Source of the DNA: Vibrio rhizosphaerae
GTDB taxonomy: Bacteria > Pseudomonadota > Gammaproteobacteria > Enterobacterales > Vibrionaceae
Assembly: GCF_024347095.1 (NCBI RefSeq)
Contig: NZ_AP024904.1
Location: 496,001 to 560,000 of the forward strand
Reading direction: 5' to 3'
DNA length: 64,000 nt
This document shows positions 9,429-18,767 of this stretch, piece by piece (position 1 is the stretch's first letter; each line of letters opens with the position of its first letter). The position numbers were made by a program, and so were the translations under genes. Below the pieces are notes generated by a model. That model did not search any database, had not been told where the DNA came from, and was given only the letters and a program-made list of their open reading frames with translations.

Positions 9429-11648
9429 TTAATTCACCCGTTCTAATTTGATTAATATTGCGGTTTCCGGATCCAGAACCGGCAAGGTAATCCCGACTTC
9501 CCGGCACCAAGAACCAGAAACCTTGCCGCCCGAGAATGTCCATTGTGGCTGAGTGTGAACAATATTTTCATAAAATGATGGCTTATCCAGAATAGAAATC
9601 TGATATATCGCCTGCTGATCCAAACCGGGAATTCTTAAAGATCCGCTCAAAGCATGTGTCGGCATTGCCAGTTGTACAACGAGTACAACCGCCTCAGACT
9701 GGTCAGCAGCAACCACCGCTTGAGCCTGATGAGCATCATCATCTGTCGGAATCCGCCAGTTAATACCAGTATGAAGTAAAGGCCGTAAAGATTGGTGGAG
9801 TGCCACATAATGTGCAAAGCGCTCTTTCTCCGCAACATCCTCTTTTACCGGATCAAGCTCAATTCCCATGTGGCCAAACAGTGCTGTCAGACCACGAAAT
9901 TCAATGCTGTGACGACGACGCGTACTATGGCAATGCGCAGCACCGATGTGACTTCCCATCACTTCAGGCGGGAAAAAGTAACTCATCCCACGCTGAATTC
10001 GCTGTCGCTCCAAGGCATCATTATTATCCGACGGCCAAAATCGATTCGTCCGTTTGAGGACTTCATAATCAATTCGCCCCCCACCCGATGCACAGGATTC
10101 GATACTCACATGAGGGAATTGTGACCGTAACAAATCAACCAACGCATAAAATCGCTCTGTCTGCCGGACACCCGATGCCCTTCCTTGATGTCCCGGTTGG
10201 ACAATTTCACGATTCATATCCCACTTAATATAAGCAATATTATATTGACTCAGAAAATAACACAGTCTTTCATATAAATAATTAAATGCATCACTATTTT
10301 GTAAGTCAATCGCGTACTGATTCCTTCCCGTCGGTTGCTCATACCCGTCTACGGCTAATAACCAATCGGGATGCGTTCGGTAAAGCTCAGAGTTTTTATT
10401 GATCATCTCCGGTTCAAACCAAAGGCCAAATTCCATTCCTAATTGATTGACATGTTTAATAATAGGTTCAAGATCATTGGGATATTTACTTTCATCTAAA
10501 AACCAGTCTCCCAACGCAGCGGTGTCATCATTTCGGCCTCTAAACCAGCCATCATCAATAATAAATCGCTCGACACCTAATTTGGCCGCCTGAGTTGCCA
10601 TCGAGATAATATATTCGGGCTTATGATTAAAATAGATGCCTTCCCATGTATTGAGATGAACAGGCCGGGAATTTGCTATCAAATCAGGTGAGCATATCGA
10701 ATGACGAACATGTGCATGAAACTGTTGACTCATCCCATTCAATCCCCGATCACTGTAACTCGCGTACAGCCATGGCGTCGTCAGACTCTCTCCTTCCTCA
10801 AGTGTCATTTCACCGGGTAGATAGATGACTTCTGCCTGCATATATCGTCGGCCATCAGCTTTCACATCGACACGGAGTCGATGATTGCCACTCCATGCAA
10901 AATGAAATCCCCAGACATCGCCATGCAATTCGTCAAAATGTTGCGAGCCGGCAATCAGTGCCGGATAGTGCTCATGAGAGGTTCGTCCGCGTCGATTCTC
11001 TTGCTGATATCCCCCTTGAAGCAATGGTTGACGCTCGGTCTGAAACTCTTTCACCCAGCGTCCGTAAAATGTCATCAGCTCTTTCGCTCTCATGGGTAAC
11101 GGTAATGTATTGGCAAATCGGTTAACCTGATAAGTGCCAGATTTGATGTTCGTTAACTGGTGGCGGATTTTCACAATATCATATTCGTCGATATGAATTT
11201 CAGTGCTCAGTCGAAGCCCCGCCAAAGCATCTTCACTTTCGAGATATAGTGTCTGTCCTTTTAACGCACCTTCCTGCGATGCCTGTCCTTTTAATGCATT
11301 TTCCGCCAACGACGTCTGTCCTTTTAAACTCTCGTCTTTGAACATCTGTCCTTTTGGCGATTTTTGTACCACGTTTTTCAAGGTGAAAACCGGTGCCCAG
11401 TCTTGACCATCACGATGGCCCTCAAGGCCAGGACTACTGAACACGCCACGGCCTAATTCAGGTGACACTGTCACTGGAATATCACAATCCAATCGGCCAT
11501 AGGGAACCGGACGATATATAGTTGAGCAGCAACTCGCGATATCACCATAAACCTGATTGCCCCAATACAATATTTCTGCAAACTCTCCCAACTCAATGAT
11601 TAACTGCGTCTGCTTGCCGGTTAATTCAATCAATTCTCGCTCTTGCAT
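9429..11648 (-). CDS. Alpha-galactosidase, glycoside hydrolase family 36
   Basis: A 739-residue GH36 enzyme that releases terminal alpha-galactose from melibiose, raffinose or similar sugars. The nucleophile Asp is in IKWDMNRE (about residue 477) and the acid/base Asp in WPSDNND (about 541); the loop SCASGGGRIDYE between them is typical. FIIDDGWFRGRNDD marks the start of the barrel. No signal peptide is seen, so it is probably cytoplasmic. I prefer the ATG at 11648 (QERELIELTG) to the longer frame from 11732. Residues about 98-132 are odd: four copies of Lys-Gly-Gln-Thr/Met/Ala at intervals of 10-11 residues, each encoded by a GGACAGAC-type repeat, interrupt the N-terminal beta domain. It is divergent from a MelR-like regulator, which likely activates it. 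Confidence 0.93.
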   Translation of the reverse strand: MQERELIELTGKQTQLIIELGEFAEILYWGNQVYGDIASCCSTIYRPVPYGRLDCDIPVTVSPELGRGVFSSPGLEGHRDGQDWAPVFTLKNVVQKSPKGQMFKDESLKGQTSLAENALKGQASQEGALKGQTLYLESEDALAGLRLSTEIHIDEYDIVKIRHQLTNIKSGTYQVNRFANTLPLPMRAKELMTFYGRWVKEFQTERQPLLQGGYQQENRRGRTSHEHYPALIAGSQHFDELHGDVWGFHFAWSGNHRLRVDVKADGRRYMQAEVIYLPGEMTLEEGESLTTPWLYASYSDRGLNGMSQQFHAHVRHSICSPDLIANSRPVHLNTWEGIYFNHKPEYIISMATQAAKLGVERFIIDDGWFRGRNDDTAALGDWFLDESKYPNDLEPIIKHVNQLGMEFGLWFEPEMINKNSELYRTHPDWLLAVDGYEQPTGRNQYAIDLQNSDAFNYLYERLCYFLSQYNIAYIKWDMNREIVQPGHQGRASGVRQTERFYALVDLLRSQFPHVSIESCASGGGRIDYEVLKRTNRFWPSDNNDALERQRIQRGMSYFFPPEVMGSHIGAAHCHSTRRRHSIEFRGLTALFGHMGIELDPVKEDVAEKERFAHYVALHQSLRPLLHTGINWRIPTDDDAHQAQAVVAADQSEAVVLVVQLAMPTHALSGSLRIPGLDQQAIYQISILDKPSFYENIVHTQPQWTFSGGKVSGSWCREVGITLPVLDPETAILIKLERVN
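11251..11351 (-). repeat. Four in-phase GGACAGAC-family repeats inside the alpha-galactosidase gene
   Basis: On the plus strand GTCTGTCC occurs at 11251 and 11314, GCCTGTCC at 11281 and ATCTGTCC at 11344, each followed by TTTT. The spacings are 30, 33 and 30 bp, all multiples of three. In the gene they read KGQT, KGQA, KGQT and KGQM. The intervening peptides (for example ASQEGAL and SLAENAL) look like low-complexity linkers. Confidence 0.9.
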
Positions 11649-11950
11649 CACTAACCACTCTATGTTGTTCCGTTGAGAACAAATTAATTCACTCAGAAAC
11701 AGGCAGCAAATCCAGTTCGACACACATATCACGTAATCTTACTTTTCCGGATAATTTTGTAGCATAATGCAATCACACAGTGGACTTTGATCTCCTGAAA
11801 TTCATAATATATTGCTATGATATTACTTGTGTTCACCCCGTATCCGTAACATTGAATACCTTCATTCAGACTCCCTTACTTTTAGGTACTCGGTGATGAC
11901 GAATCATTGTGAAATGAAGGCAATAGCAGTAAAGCAAAGGACAGAGAAGT
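11649..11950. promoter_or_regulatory. Divergent promoter region, alpha-galactosidase / AraC regulator
   Basis: This 300-bp gap lies between the divergent alpha-galactosidase and MelR-like genes and is AT-rich in its middle. By analogy with melR-melAB it should carry activator sites and a CRP site. I cannot point to a convincing match by eye, so this is a location rather than a resolved set of sites. Confidence 0.4.
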
Positions 11951-12904
11951 GTGGCGAATCCAGTGACAGTCAATCAAGGCATGAACAACCGATGGACGGC
12001 ACCAGCAGAAACGAACATGCCCTCCGAAACTCATCATACTCAGGTTGTTCAGCAACACGATGGCCCATTACTTGATGGTGAAGCAGAATTAAGTTTTGAG
12101 CTGCGTCAGCCCTTTTATATGCAGGAATATCACTGGCATCAGCAAATTGAAGTGAATATCCTTTATCAAGGGACACTGACGTATACGTTCAATCATACCG
12201 ACGTACGAATAGAAAGCGGTCAAATGGCTGTGTTTTGGGCTGTTACGCCTCACCGGGTCAAGCAGAGCAGTGATAATGCACTGATGGGGATTGTGAATAT
12301 TCCTCTTAACATGTTTTTGAGCTGGCCACTTCCTCAGGAATTTGTCCAACAGGTCATGAATGGGGGGATCATTTCCGTTTGCCATACTGACGTTGTCAGT
12401 CTTGCCGAAAATCAACGTTGGATGCATACCTACCGGGAACAGCATGAGATTCGCAATCAAATCGTTCAAGAAGAAGTCTTTTTCATGCTGCGACGGCTTT
12501 GTTCTTATGACTATCATGCAGAAATGTTTAACATGATGCGTGAAACGTCATCGCGTCATGCCAATTACACTGGCTATAAAAATGTACAGTTGATGCTTGA
12601 TTATATGGCAAAGAACCACAGCAGGAATATTCAGGTTGAAGATATAGCGTCTCATGTCAGACTCCATCCTAAATATGCCATGACACTCTTTAAAAACATG
12701 CTCAGTGTTTCGCTCAAACAATACTTAATCATTATGCGCATCAATCATGCCAAGGTGTTACTCGGCAATACCCGTCATCCCATTAAAAACATTGCAACAC
12801 ATAGTGGTTTTAAGCACCCCAGCTCGTTTTTTGCTGCATTCAAAAACCATACGGGGATGACCCCTCAAGCATTCCGGGAGCAGAGTCAGCAGCAGTCACG
12901 ATGA
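11951..12904 (+). CDS. MelR-like AraC-family transcriptional regulator
   Basis: A 317-residue regulator. The N-terminal half is a cupin-like sugar-binding domain (FELRQPFYMQEYHWHQQIEV near residues 50-70; GQMAVFWAVTPHRV near 90-103). The C-terminal 100 residues form the two-helix-turn-helix AraC domain (IQVEDIASHVRLHPKYAMTL; IKNIATHSGFKHPSSFFAAF; GMTPQAFR). The overall pattern is that of MelR, which activates alpha-galactosidase genes with melibiose. It is divergently placed against a GH36 alpha-galactosidase, supporting that role. The start is GTG at 11951 with AGAGAAG upstream; an ATG at 11981 is a possible alternative. No melibiose carrier gene is next to it in the window. Confidence 0.88.
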   Translation: MANPVTVNQGMNNRWTAPAETNMPSETHHTQVVQQHDGPLLDGEAELSFELRQPFYMQEYHWHQQIEVNILYQGTLTYTFNHTDVRIESGQMAVFWAVTPHRVKQSSDNALMGIVNIPLNMFLSWPLPQEFVQQVMNGGIISVCHTDVVSLAENQRWMHTYREQHEIRNQIVQEEVFFMLRRLCSYDYHAEMFNMMRETSSRHANYTGYKNVQLMLDYMAKNHSRNIQVEDIASHVRLHPKYAMTLFKNMLSVSLKQYLIIMRINHAKVLLGNTRHPIKNIATHSGFKHPSSFFAAFKNHTGMTPQAFREQSQQQSR

Positions 12905-13049
12905 CAGAAAGAGACAGAAAGGACACACAATTCAAATCGTCCCGATTCAAATATGGCAGACACGGTAGATAGCAGACAATTGCTCAGGTGCACGGCAAAA
13001 AATGATACTGAAGCGGGTGAGATTAAATATGAGGATCGTGAGCAGAACT

Positions 13050-13124
<75 letters not shown>

Positions 13125-13363
13125 ATCTCAGCTTGAGGGCCATAAGATGCCATAACTGAAAAAAAAGAAAAGCGCTTTTTGTCTAAAACCCGTTTATTTG
13201 TACACTTCATCAGCAAATAAAGATCAATCGGTTACTGAATCATCATAAAAGAGTCATCGCAATGCCCGCCACTGGTCGGACTGCAAAAGTTTCCGCCCCG
13301 CGCTCATTTGACTACAATAACACTGAGTACCATAGTGATCTCATCGATAGTAGGAGGTGCAAT

Positions 13364-13555
13364 ATGAACATTCGTGATCGTATTGAATCACTTGAGCAAC
13401 AGATCTATGTTGCTTGCTCTGACGGTGATTACCAAGCGGTCAATCATCTGGAACAACAATTAGAACGTTTACAGGGCATCGTAGAACATTCTATGAATGA
13501 TGAAGGCCCATATGTACTGGAAGGCAAAGACTTCTTGGATGATGACTGGCGGTAA
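13364..13555 (+). CDS. Small conserved hypothetical protein
   Basis: A 63-residue acidic, mostly helical protein (RIESLEQQIYVACSDGDY near the N-terminus; EQQLERLQG in the middle; ending FLDDDWR). A strong AGGAGG ribosome site lies six bases before the ATG at 13364, which is why I prefer it to the longer frame from 13262. The first half looks like a short amphipathic coiled coil. I recognise no family with confidence and give no function. It ends just before a hairpin shared with the convergent modC gene. Confidence 0.75.
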   Translation: MNIRDRIESLEQQIYVACSDGDYQAVNHLEQQLERLQGIVEHSMNDEGPYVLEGKDFLDDDWR

Positions 13556-13580
13556 GCACCATAAGACCGACTTTCAAACA

Positions 13581-13616
13581 AATATGCCCGGATAGCGCGC
13601 ACTGTTTGGGCATATT
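13581..13616. terminator. Bidirectional hairpin between the small gene and modC
   Basis: AATATGCCC and GGGCATATT form a 9-bp stem with an 18-nt loop, with T-rich sequence after it on the plus strand and A/T-rich sequence before it. It lies between two convergent genes and may end both transcripts. Confidence 0.6.
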
Positions 13617-13636
13617 TATTCGTATTCAATTTGGGA

Positions 13637-14716
13637 TCAGGACAATGCCACAGACTTGATCTGTGCCCATACCGACATCCCGGGCGTTAACCCCAATTCA
13701 GATGCCGATCTCATCGTAATTTTAGCCAGCAAACGGTGGTGGCTGGATAACGACAGCACCACAACGACTTGCCCCTGCTGCTCTTTACGATGATCAATAT
13801 CGACAATCACAGCTGGCAAACGATTGAGCATTGTGGTTTGTTCCGGCTCATACAATGCAATACTGACATCAGAAGCCAATACCCGACAACGGTACAACTG
13901 ACCTTTTTCACCAATGTGCCCGGGGGCCCAGATAGTGACACCGTCACTATCTAATTGCGTGACCCGATCCGGATGATGTTCTACCACCCGCGTGTCAAAA
14001 ATACTCCCCAACGCCTCACCAAATATATCCTGATGACTGGGATCAGACATCACCACCTCAGCTTGATCACTGACGACAACCCGTCCGTTTTGGAACAACA
14101 CGACATGATCAGCTAAACGGGCCAGCTCCCGTACCGAATGGGTCACATAAATCACCGGAATAGACAGCTCCTGATGAATTTTTTCCAAATACGGCAGGAT
14201 CTCAGATTTCAACTTAACATCCAGCGCCGATAATGGCTCATCCATCAATAATAGTTTGGGACAAGTCAGCAATGCACGCGCAATTGCAATTCGTTGTTTC
14301 TCGCCTCCGGAGAGTTGATGAACCGAGCGCTCCAACAGATGACTCACCCCGATAAAATGACAAATACTGTCAACGGAGATGCGTCGTTTACTGACTGGGA
14401 TTCGTCGATAACCGTATTCCAGATTCTGCTGCACGGATAAATGCGGAAACAATCCGGCCTCCTGAAACACATAGCCAATCTCACGCCGATACGTCGGGAG
14501 AAAGACCCCTTGTTCAGAACACTGCCAAACCTCATCGCCGACCCGTAACCACCCTTTTTCAGGGGCTTCCAGCCCGGCAATCGCTCGCAGACATGTTGTT
14601 TTTCCAGAACCGGAAGGACCAAATAACACCGTGATACCAGAAGCGGGCAAGATTAAATCAACCGCTAAAGAGAAATCCGGATAGGAGATGGCGAATGTCG
14701 CATGGATAGAACTCAA
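13637..14716 (-). CDS. modC: Molybdate ABC transporter, ATP-binding subunit
   Basis: A 359-residue ATPase that powers molybdate import. Walker A GPSGSGKTT is at about residues 33-41, the Q-loop in YVFQEAGLFPHLSV, the signature LSGGEKQRIAIARALL near 138 and Walker B LLLMDEPLSALD near 158. The C-terminal 70 residues form a TOBE/Mop-like domain, typical of ModC and absent from many other importers. It follows modB by 4 bp. The molybdenum imported can serve the xanthine dehydrogenase and YdeP-like enzymes elsewhere in this window. Confidence 0.95.
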   Translation of the reverse strand: MSSIHATFAISYPDFSLAVDLILPASGITVLFGPSGSGKTTCLRAIAGLEAPEKGWLRVGDEVWQCSEQGVFLPTYRREIGYVFQEAGLFPHLSVQQNLEYGYRRIPVSKRRISVDSICHFIGVSHLLERSVHQLSGGEKQRIAIARALLTCPKLLLMDEPLSALDVKLKSEILPYLEKIHQELSIPVIYVTHSVRELARLADHVVLFQNGRVVVSDQAEVVMSDPSHQDIFGEALGSIFDTRVVEHHPDRVTQLDSDGVTIWAPGHIGEKGQLYRCRVLASDVSIALYEPEQTTMLNRLPAVIVDIDHRKEQQGQVVVVLSLSSHHRLLAKITMRSASELGLTPGMSVWAQIKSVALS

Positions 14717-14720
14717 AAAC

Positions 14721-15395
14721 TTACCTCTGCGAATAATGATAGCGATGATTCAACCAGTACATCACTAGCAAAGCAATAAAAGAGAAGGCAACCAGACTGC
14801 CGGCGAGTAGATGTGCTTTACCGAATTCAAGCGCTTCAACATAGTTGTATATTTCAACCGACATCACCCGAGTCTTGCCCGGAATATTGCCACCAATCAT
14901 CAAAACAACCCCAAACTCACCCAGTGAATGACAAAACCCCATAATGGCTGCTGAGAAAATTCCCGGCCAGGCCAATGGCAGAATGACTGAACAAAAACGA
15001 TCCCACGGAGAAGCTCTGAGTGTTGCGGCTACTTCAATCGGTAATTGGCCAATGGCAAGAAAAGCATTTTTCAACGGTTGTAAGACGAATGGAAAAGAAT
15101 GGATCGTACAAGCAATCGCAATCCCAGCAAAAGAAAAGGGTAACGTTCCAAGATGAAGCTGTTGCAATAACTGCCCAATCACGCCTTGCGGCGAAAACAG
15201 CAGTAACAGATAAAACCCCAGAACCGTTGGTGGCAATACCATTGGCAGGGAACAAACCGCCTCCACCACACCTTTATAACGACATTTAGAAACACACAAC
15301 CACCATGCGACCGGAATCCCAATCACCAGTAAACTGAATGTAACGACCCCGGCAAGTTTTAAGGTTGTCAGCACAACAACGCTGTCAATTTCCAT
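14721..15395 (-). CDS. modB: Molybdate ABC transporter, permease
   Basis: A 224-residue inner-membrane permease with about five or six hydrophobic helices. The cytoplasmic coupling loop EVAATLRASPWDRFCSVILP near residues 130-150 is the EAA motif, and SLGEFGVVLMIGGNIPGKT near 168 is highly typical of ModB. It sits between modA and modC in a minus-strand operon with gaps of 20 and 4 bp. Confidence 0.95.
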   Translation of the reverse strand: MEIDSVVVLTTLKLAGVVTFSLLVIGIPVAWWLCVSKCRYKGVVEAVCSLPMVLPPTVLGFYLLLLFSPQGVIGQLLQQLHLGTLPFSFAGIAIACTIHSFPFVLQPLKNAFLAIGQLPIEVAATLRASPWDRFCSVILPLAWPGIFSAAIMGFCHSLGEFGVVLMIGGNIPGKTRVMSVEIYNYVEALEFGKAHLLAGSLVAFSFIALLVMYWLNHRYHYSQR

Positions 15396-15415
15396 CCCAT
15401 TACCTTTGTGTTGAC

Positions 15416-16147
15416 TTACCGATATCCGTAACTCTGAATAATACGCTGTGCCCTGTCCGTCTGCAGATAATTCAGAAATGCCTGTGCGGCTTCATTGGTC
15501 TGTCCGGCAGGCAACACCACTGCATCTTGCAGGATGGGCGCATAATCTTCACGCGGGACTTCCCAATAAGAACCGGATTGATAGTGATTATTCTGATAAA
15601 CCTGAGATTTTGCGACAAATCCCATATCGGCATTTCCGGTGACGACAAACTGGAATGTAGGATTTAATCCTTTCCCTTGGACGATTTTATCCTGAATTTT
15701 CGTATATAACCCCATTTTTTCAAGAACCTGTTGTGCCGCAAGCCCATATGGTGCCAATTTGGGGTTTGCCAGCGCAAGATGTGAATACTCCCCGCTCAAT
15801 AATCGTGCTTTCAACGCAATGTTCGGTTGTGCCGACCACAAAACCAACGTGCCGCGAGCATAGGTGAATTGAGCACTCGCCTGCCCGTCTTGAACCAGTT
15901 TGGTCGGTCGGATAGTATCCGCGGCAAAAAACAGGTCAAACGGAGCTCCCTGCGTAATCTGAACATATAGCTGCCCGGTCGCCCCGGTTGAAATTTCGAT
16001 ATGATGGGGAAACTGAGATTCAAAATCCTGACTCAGTGCTTTCATTGGTCGATAAAAATTATTCGCTACCGCAAATAAAGCCTCTGCTGACCAACAAGAG
16101 GCACTCAACAATAATCCACTCACCAAGACAATAAAACGAACTTTCAT
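15416..16147 (-). CDS. modA: Molybdate ABC transporter, periplasmic binding protein
   Basis: A 243-residue exported protein that captures molybdate. The signal peptide (VRFIVLVSGLLLSASCWSA) is followed by the mature start EALFAVANNF. Family landmarks are STGATGQLYVQITQGAPFDL near residues 50-70, FFAADTIRP, and the C-terminal AAQAFLNYLQT. I chose the ATG at 16147, which places AGGGAT upstream and gives a normal signal peptide, rather than the frame start at 16177. It is the first gene of modABC. No ModE site was recognised with confidence in the 200 bp upstream. Confidence 0.94.
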   Translation of the reverse strand: MKVRFIVLVSGLLLSASCWSAEALFAVANNFYRPMKALSQDFESQFPHHIEISTGATGQLYVQITQGAPFDLFFAADTIRPTKLVQDGQASAQFTYARGTLVLWSAQPNIALKARLLSGEYSHLALANPKLAPYGLAAQQVLEKMGLYTKIQDKIVQGKGLNPTFQFVVTGNADMGFVAKSQVYQNNHYQSGSYWEVPREDYAPILQDAVVLPAGQTNEAAQAFLNYLQTDRAQRIIQSYGYR

Positions 16148-16377
16148 ACTTATATCCCTAGCCGATAGATGATCCAACCGATTGAATATTCATCAATCGC
16201 ATCAGGATATACCCAAGTCACCCTAAGATGAAGTTCCAACAAAAATTATTCAAACAAAATGATTTCCCAGACCGTATCCGCAATAAACCGTAATGCTCAG
16301 CCGGTGAGCAAAAATAATTGATTGAAACAATCTAAAACTTACAGCGTATGACGGGAAATAGGAAAGCCCTGTCAGAT

Positions 16378-17679
16378 TCAGACCACATCAGATATATCCG
16401 GGCTTCCGATACGCTTGTCATATTTGATCTCATACATCGATTTATCCGCATGAGAGAGTAATCCTTGTTTATTTGATGCATCATCCGGAAAACAACTCAT
16501 TCCGATACTGACATCCACCGAAATTTGTACATCATTGACCGAAATCGGCTGAGAAATCTCTTCTGACAATCGCTGAACTCGGGATTCAACACAGTCGAGA
16601 CTGTCCAGCAAATCCAAACAAATCACAAATTCATCCCCACCGATACGTCCGGCAAAGTCAGAGGTTCGGATATGATGATGAATACGTTCGCCAATACTGC
16701 GGATCAATTCATCACCAATTTCATGCCCGTAATTATCATTGATCTGTTTAAATTTATCCAAATCTAGAAACAGGACCACCACTTTCATGCCCGATCGATT
16801 CGCTTTGACGAGTGCCTGTTCCAAATGTTCTTCAAAAGCCCGCCGGTTCAACAATCCAGTCAAATAGTCATGTTCAGACAAGAACAGCAACCGCTCTTTT
16901 TGTGCTTTCAGCTCTTCGGTTTGTCGGTGAACCTCGGTTTGCAAATCATCCCGGGACACCATGGTTTTTCTCAAAGCGCTTTTCATCTGGTGGAAAAATT
17001 CCGCCAGCGCAACAAATTCAGAATCTAAATGACTTGTCTCAATCTGACTACTCAATTTACCCTGCGATAACTCGTGAAAACCATGTTTCAGCGCCTTAAA
17101 ACCAAACTGGAAATGTCGATAAATCTGCAAAGCAAATCCCCAGACAAAAGCAGAAAAAATCAATAAATTCGCGGCCGTCAGTATCAGCGTAATCTGTTGA
17201 TTCTCGCGGCTTTGATTGAGTTTTTTCCTTTGCAGGTCGAGCAGCTCTTCGGTCATATTCTGCACCAACATGTTATATCGGGCATGAAGTAAATCCCGGC
17301 CGGACATCTTCCCTTCCATTTTCATGACAGATTGGCCGAATTTGGTTTCCTGAGCGATCAAAACCGATAGATTTTGATTCAGTCGGATCATACTTCTCGT
17401 ATGACGATCTGAATAAGCAAACTGATCCAATTTTTCCGAGAGTTTTTTCTGTGCAGCAGACACCTGCTTCAACATATCAGCGTCTTCATACTGTAAGAAT
17501 CCCCACAACTGACTACGCAGAGAATCAATACTTAACTGGATCTGCATAATCGACTCTAAATGATTCCGAGTCTGGGCTTGCTCTTTGGCTAAACTCCAAA
17601 GCGAGAAAATAATTAATCCGAACAAGAGTAGCGTCGTGATTAATAGCAGCAGTAATTTTCGAGAAATTGAACGGATCAT
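16378..17679 (-). CDS. Membrane diguanylate cyclase (GGDEF)
   Basis: A 433-residue enzyme predicted to make cyclic di-GMP. There are membrane segments at about residues 8-28 and 163-188, with a helical periplasmic sensor region between them. A HAMP-like or coiled linker follows, then a GGDEF domain from about 260. The catalytic motif is intact (RIGGDEFV near 345), and an RTSD motif five residues before it matches the RxxD inhibitory site, so product feedback is likely. The gene overlaps the upstream NMT1-type binding protein by 4 bp (ATGA), suggesting the two proteins form one sensing unit. Confidence 0.93.
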   Translation of the reverse strand: MIRSISRKLLLLLITTLLLFGLIIFSLWSLAKEQAQTRNHLESIMQIQLSIDSLRSQLWGFLQYEDADMLKQVSAAQKKLSEKLDQFAYSDRHTRSMIRLNQNLSVLIAQETKFGQSVMKMEGKMSGRDLLHARYNMLVQNMTEELLDLQRKKLNQSRENQQITLILTAANLLIFSAFVWGFALQIYRHFQFGFKALKHGFHELSQGKLSSQIETSHLDSEFVALAEFFHQMKSALRKTMVSRDDLQTEVHRQTEELKAQKERLLFLSEHDYLTGLLNRRAFEEHLEQALVKANRSGMKVVVLFLDLDKFKQINDNYGHEIGDELIRSIGERIHHHIRTSDFAGRIGGDEFVICLDLLDSLDCVESRVQRLSEEISQPISVNDVQISVDVSIGMSCFPDDASNKQGLLSHADKSMYEIKYDKRIGSPDISDVV

Positions 17680-18695
17680 GGTAAGACACCACCCTGTTGA
17701 TCCCGTAACCGTTCTAACGCATCTGACGCAAGCATCTTACGGTAATCCGGCAATGCACCATTCACAATACCAGTATCAATGGCCCAACGTGCCTGCAACT
17801 GCAGATTGGACAATAATGCATTACCTAAAGAAAGCTGGAAAACATAGTCTTTCCAAGTGGTTTCCAGCTGAATTTTTTTGATAGAAAGCGCTTTACCGAC
17901 AATACTCCGGGACGATTCAGGATGTTGATGAATCCAATCAATAGTATCTGCCAGAGCTTGCAACAAACGTTGATGGGTCTCTTGTTTTTGAATATAAAAA
18001 GATCGCATCATCAAAAGATTGAACGAGAGTTGATACACACCGCTCAAACTTAAATCAATCAAGGGCGTCTCAGATTGTGACGTGGCCTGATAACCATACG
18101 GTTCCCAGACAGATATCGCATCAACCTGCCCATCAAATAATGCAGTGGTCAGGGCTTGCGGCTTTAAATAAACTCTTTTGATCTGATCATGTGTGAGATT
18201 ATGGACCAGTAACAGCGCATCCAAATAAAATTCTGAAGCACTCGCCTCAACCACACCCACCGTTTTACCAATTAAGTCACTCATTTGACGAATACCGGTC
18301 CGTTGTAATGACAACAGTTTCAAGTCATTATCCGACTGAACAAAGCTACTCAGAACCATGAAGTCTTTCCGTTTGAAACTCTCAAACATCACCACGGACT
18401 CTGAAGCGGTGGCATAGTCGGCAGTGCCTGCAAATAGCCCGCGAATACAGTCAATACCGCCATAACAAGGCACAAGCGTCACATCTAACCCATATTTGGC
18501 GAATATATCTAATTGCTTTGCAACCAGAAATGGTGAAGACAAAGGCGTCTGAGAAACAGCAATACGAATCTGAACTTGAGGCGCTTGCATCAACATGGCT
18601 TGTTCTTTATGCACTAAAAACAGAAACATAAAGAAACTGACCGCCAGAATGATCAACAGCCCGATCCATCTGAGCAAAGTAAAACGAGTGATCAT
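17676..18695 (-). CDS. Membrane-tethered NMT1/THI5-type solute-binding protein
   Basis: A 339-residue protein with an uncleaved-looking N-terminal membrane segment (residues 8-28) followed by a periplasmic-binding fold of the NMT1/THI5/SsuA type: QTPLSSPFLVAKQLDIFAKY, then CIRGLFAGTADYATASES, GKTVGVVEASASEFYLDALL, and FDGQVDAISVWEPYGYQA. Such domains bind thiamine precursors, sulfonates, taurine or nitrate-like ligands. No permease or ATPase lies beside it. The stop overlaps the start of a diguanylate cyclase, so I infer a ligand sensor that controls cyclic di-GMP production rather than a transporter component. The ligand is unknown. Confidence 0.85.
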   Translation of the reverse strand: MITRFTLLRWIGLLIILAVSFFMFLFLVHKEQAMLMQAPQVQIRIAVSQTPLSSPFLVAKQLDIFAKYGLDVTLVPCYGGIDCIRGLFAGTADYATASESVVMFESFKRKDFMVLSSFVQSDNDLKLLSLQRTGIRQMSDLIGKTVGVVEASASEFYLDALLLVHNLTHDQIKRVYLKPQALTTALFDGQVDAISVWEPYGYQATSQSETPLIDLSLSGVYQLSFNLLMMRSFYIQKQETHQRLLQALADTIDWIHQHPESSRSIVGKALSIKKIQLETTWKDYVFQLSLGNALLSNLQLQARWAIDTGIVNGALPDYRKMLASDALERLRDQQGGVLP

Positions 18696-18767
18696 CTATC
18701 CATTATCCATATTCCGCCACACCTATATGAAGATTAAGGTTCCGGGACAGCTGATGATGCCAACAAT

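Noticed and set aside
15498..15505. GTCTGTCC in modA as an inserted repeat.
   Set aside because: It codes for AGQTNEAAQAF in a C-terminal helix with normal length and no extra residues, so chance is likely.
16178..16377. Molybdenum-cofactor riboswitch or ModE operator before modA.
   Set aside because: No structured leader or recognisable operator was visible.
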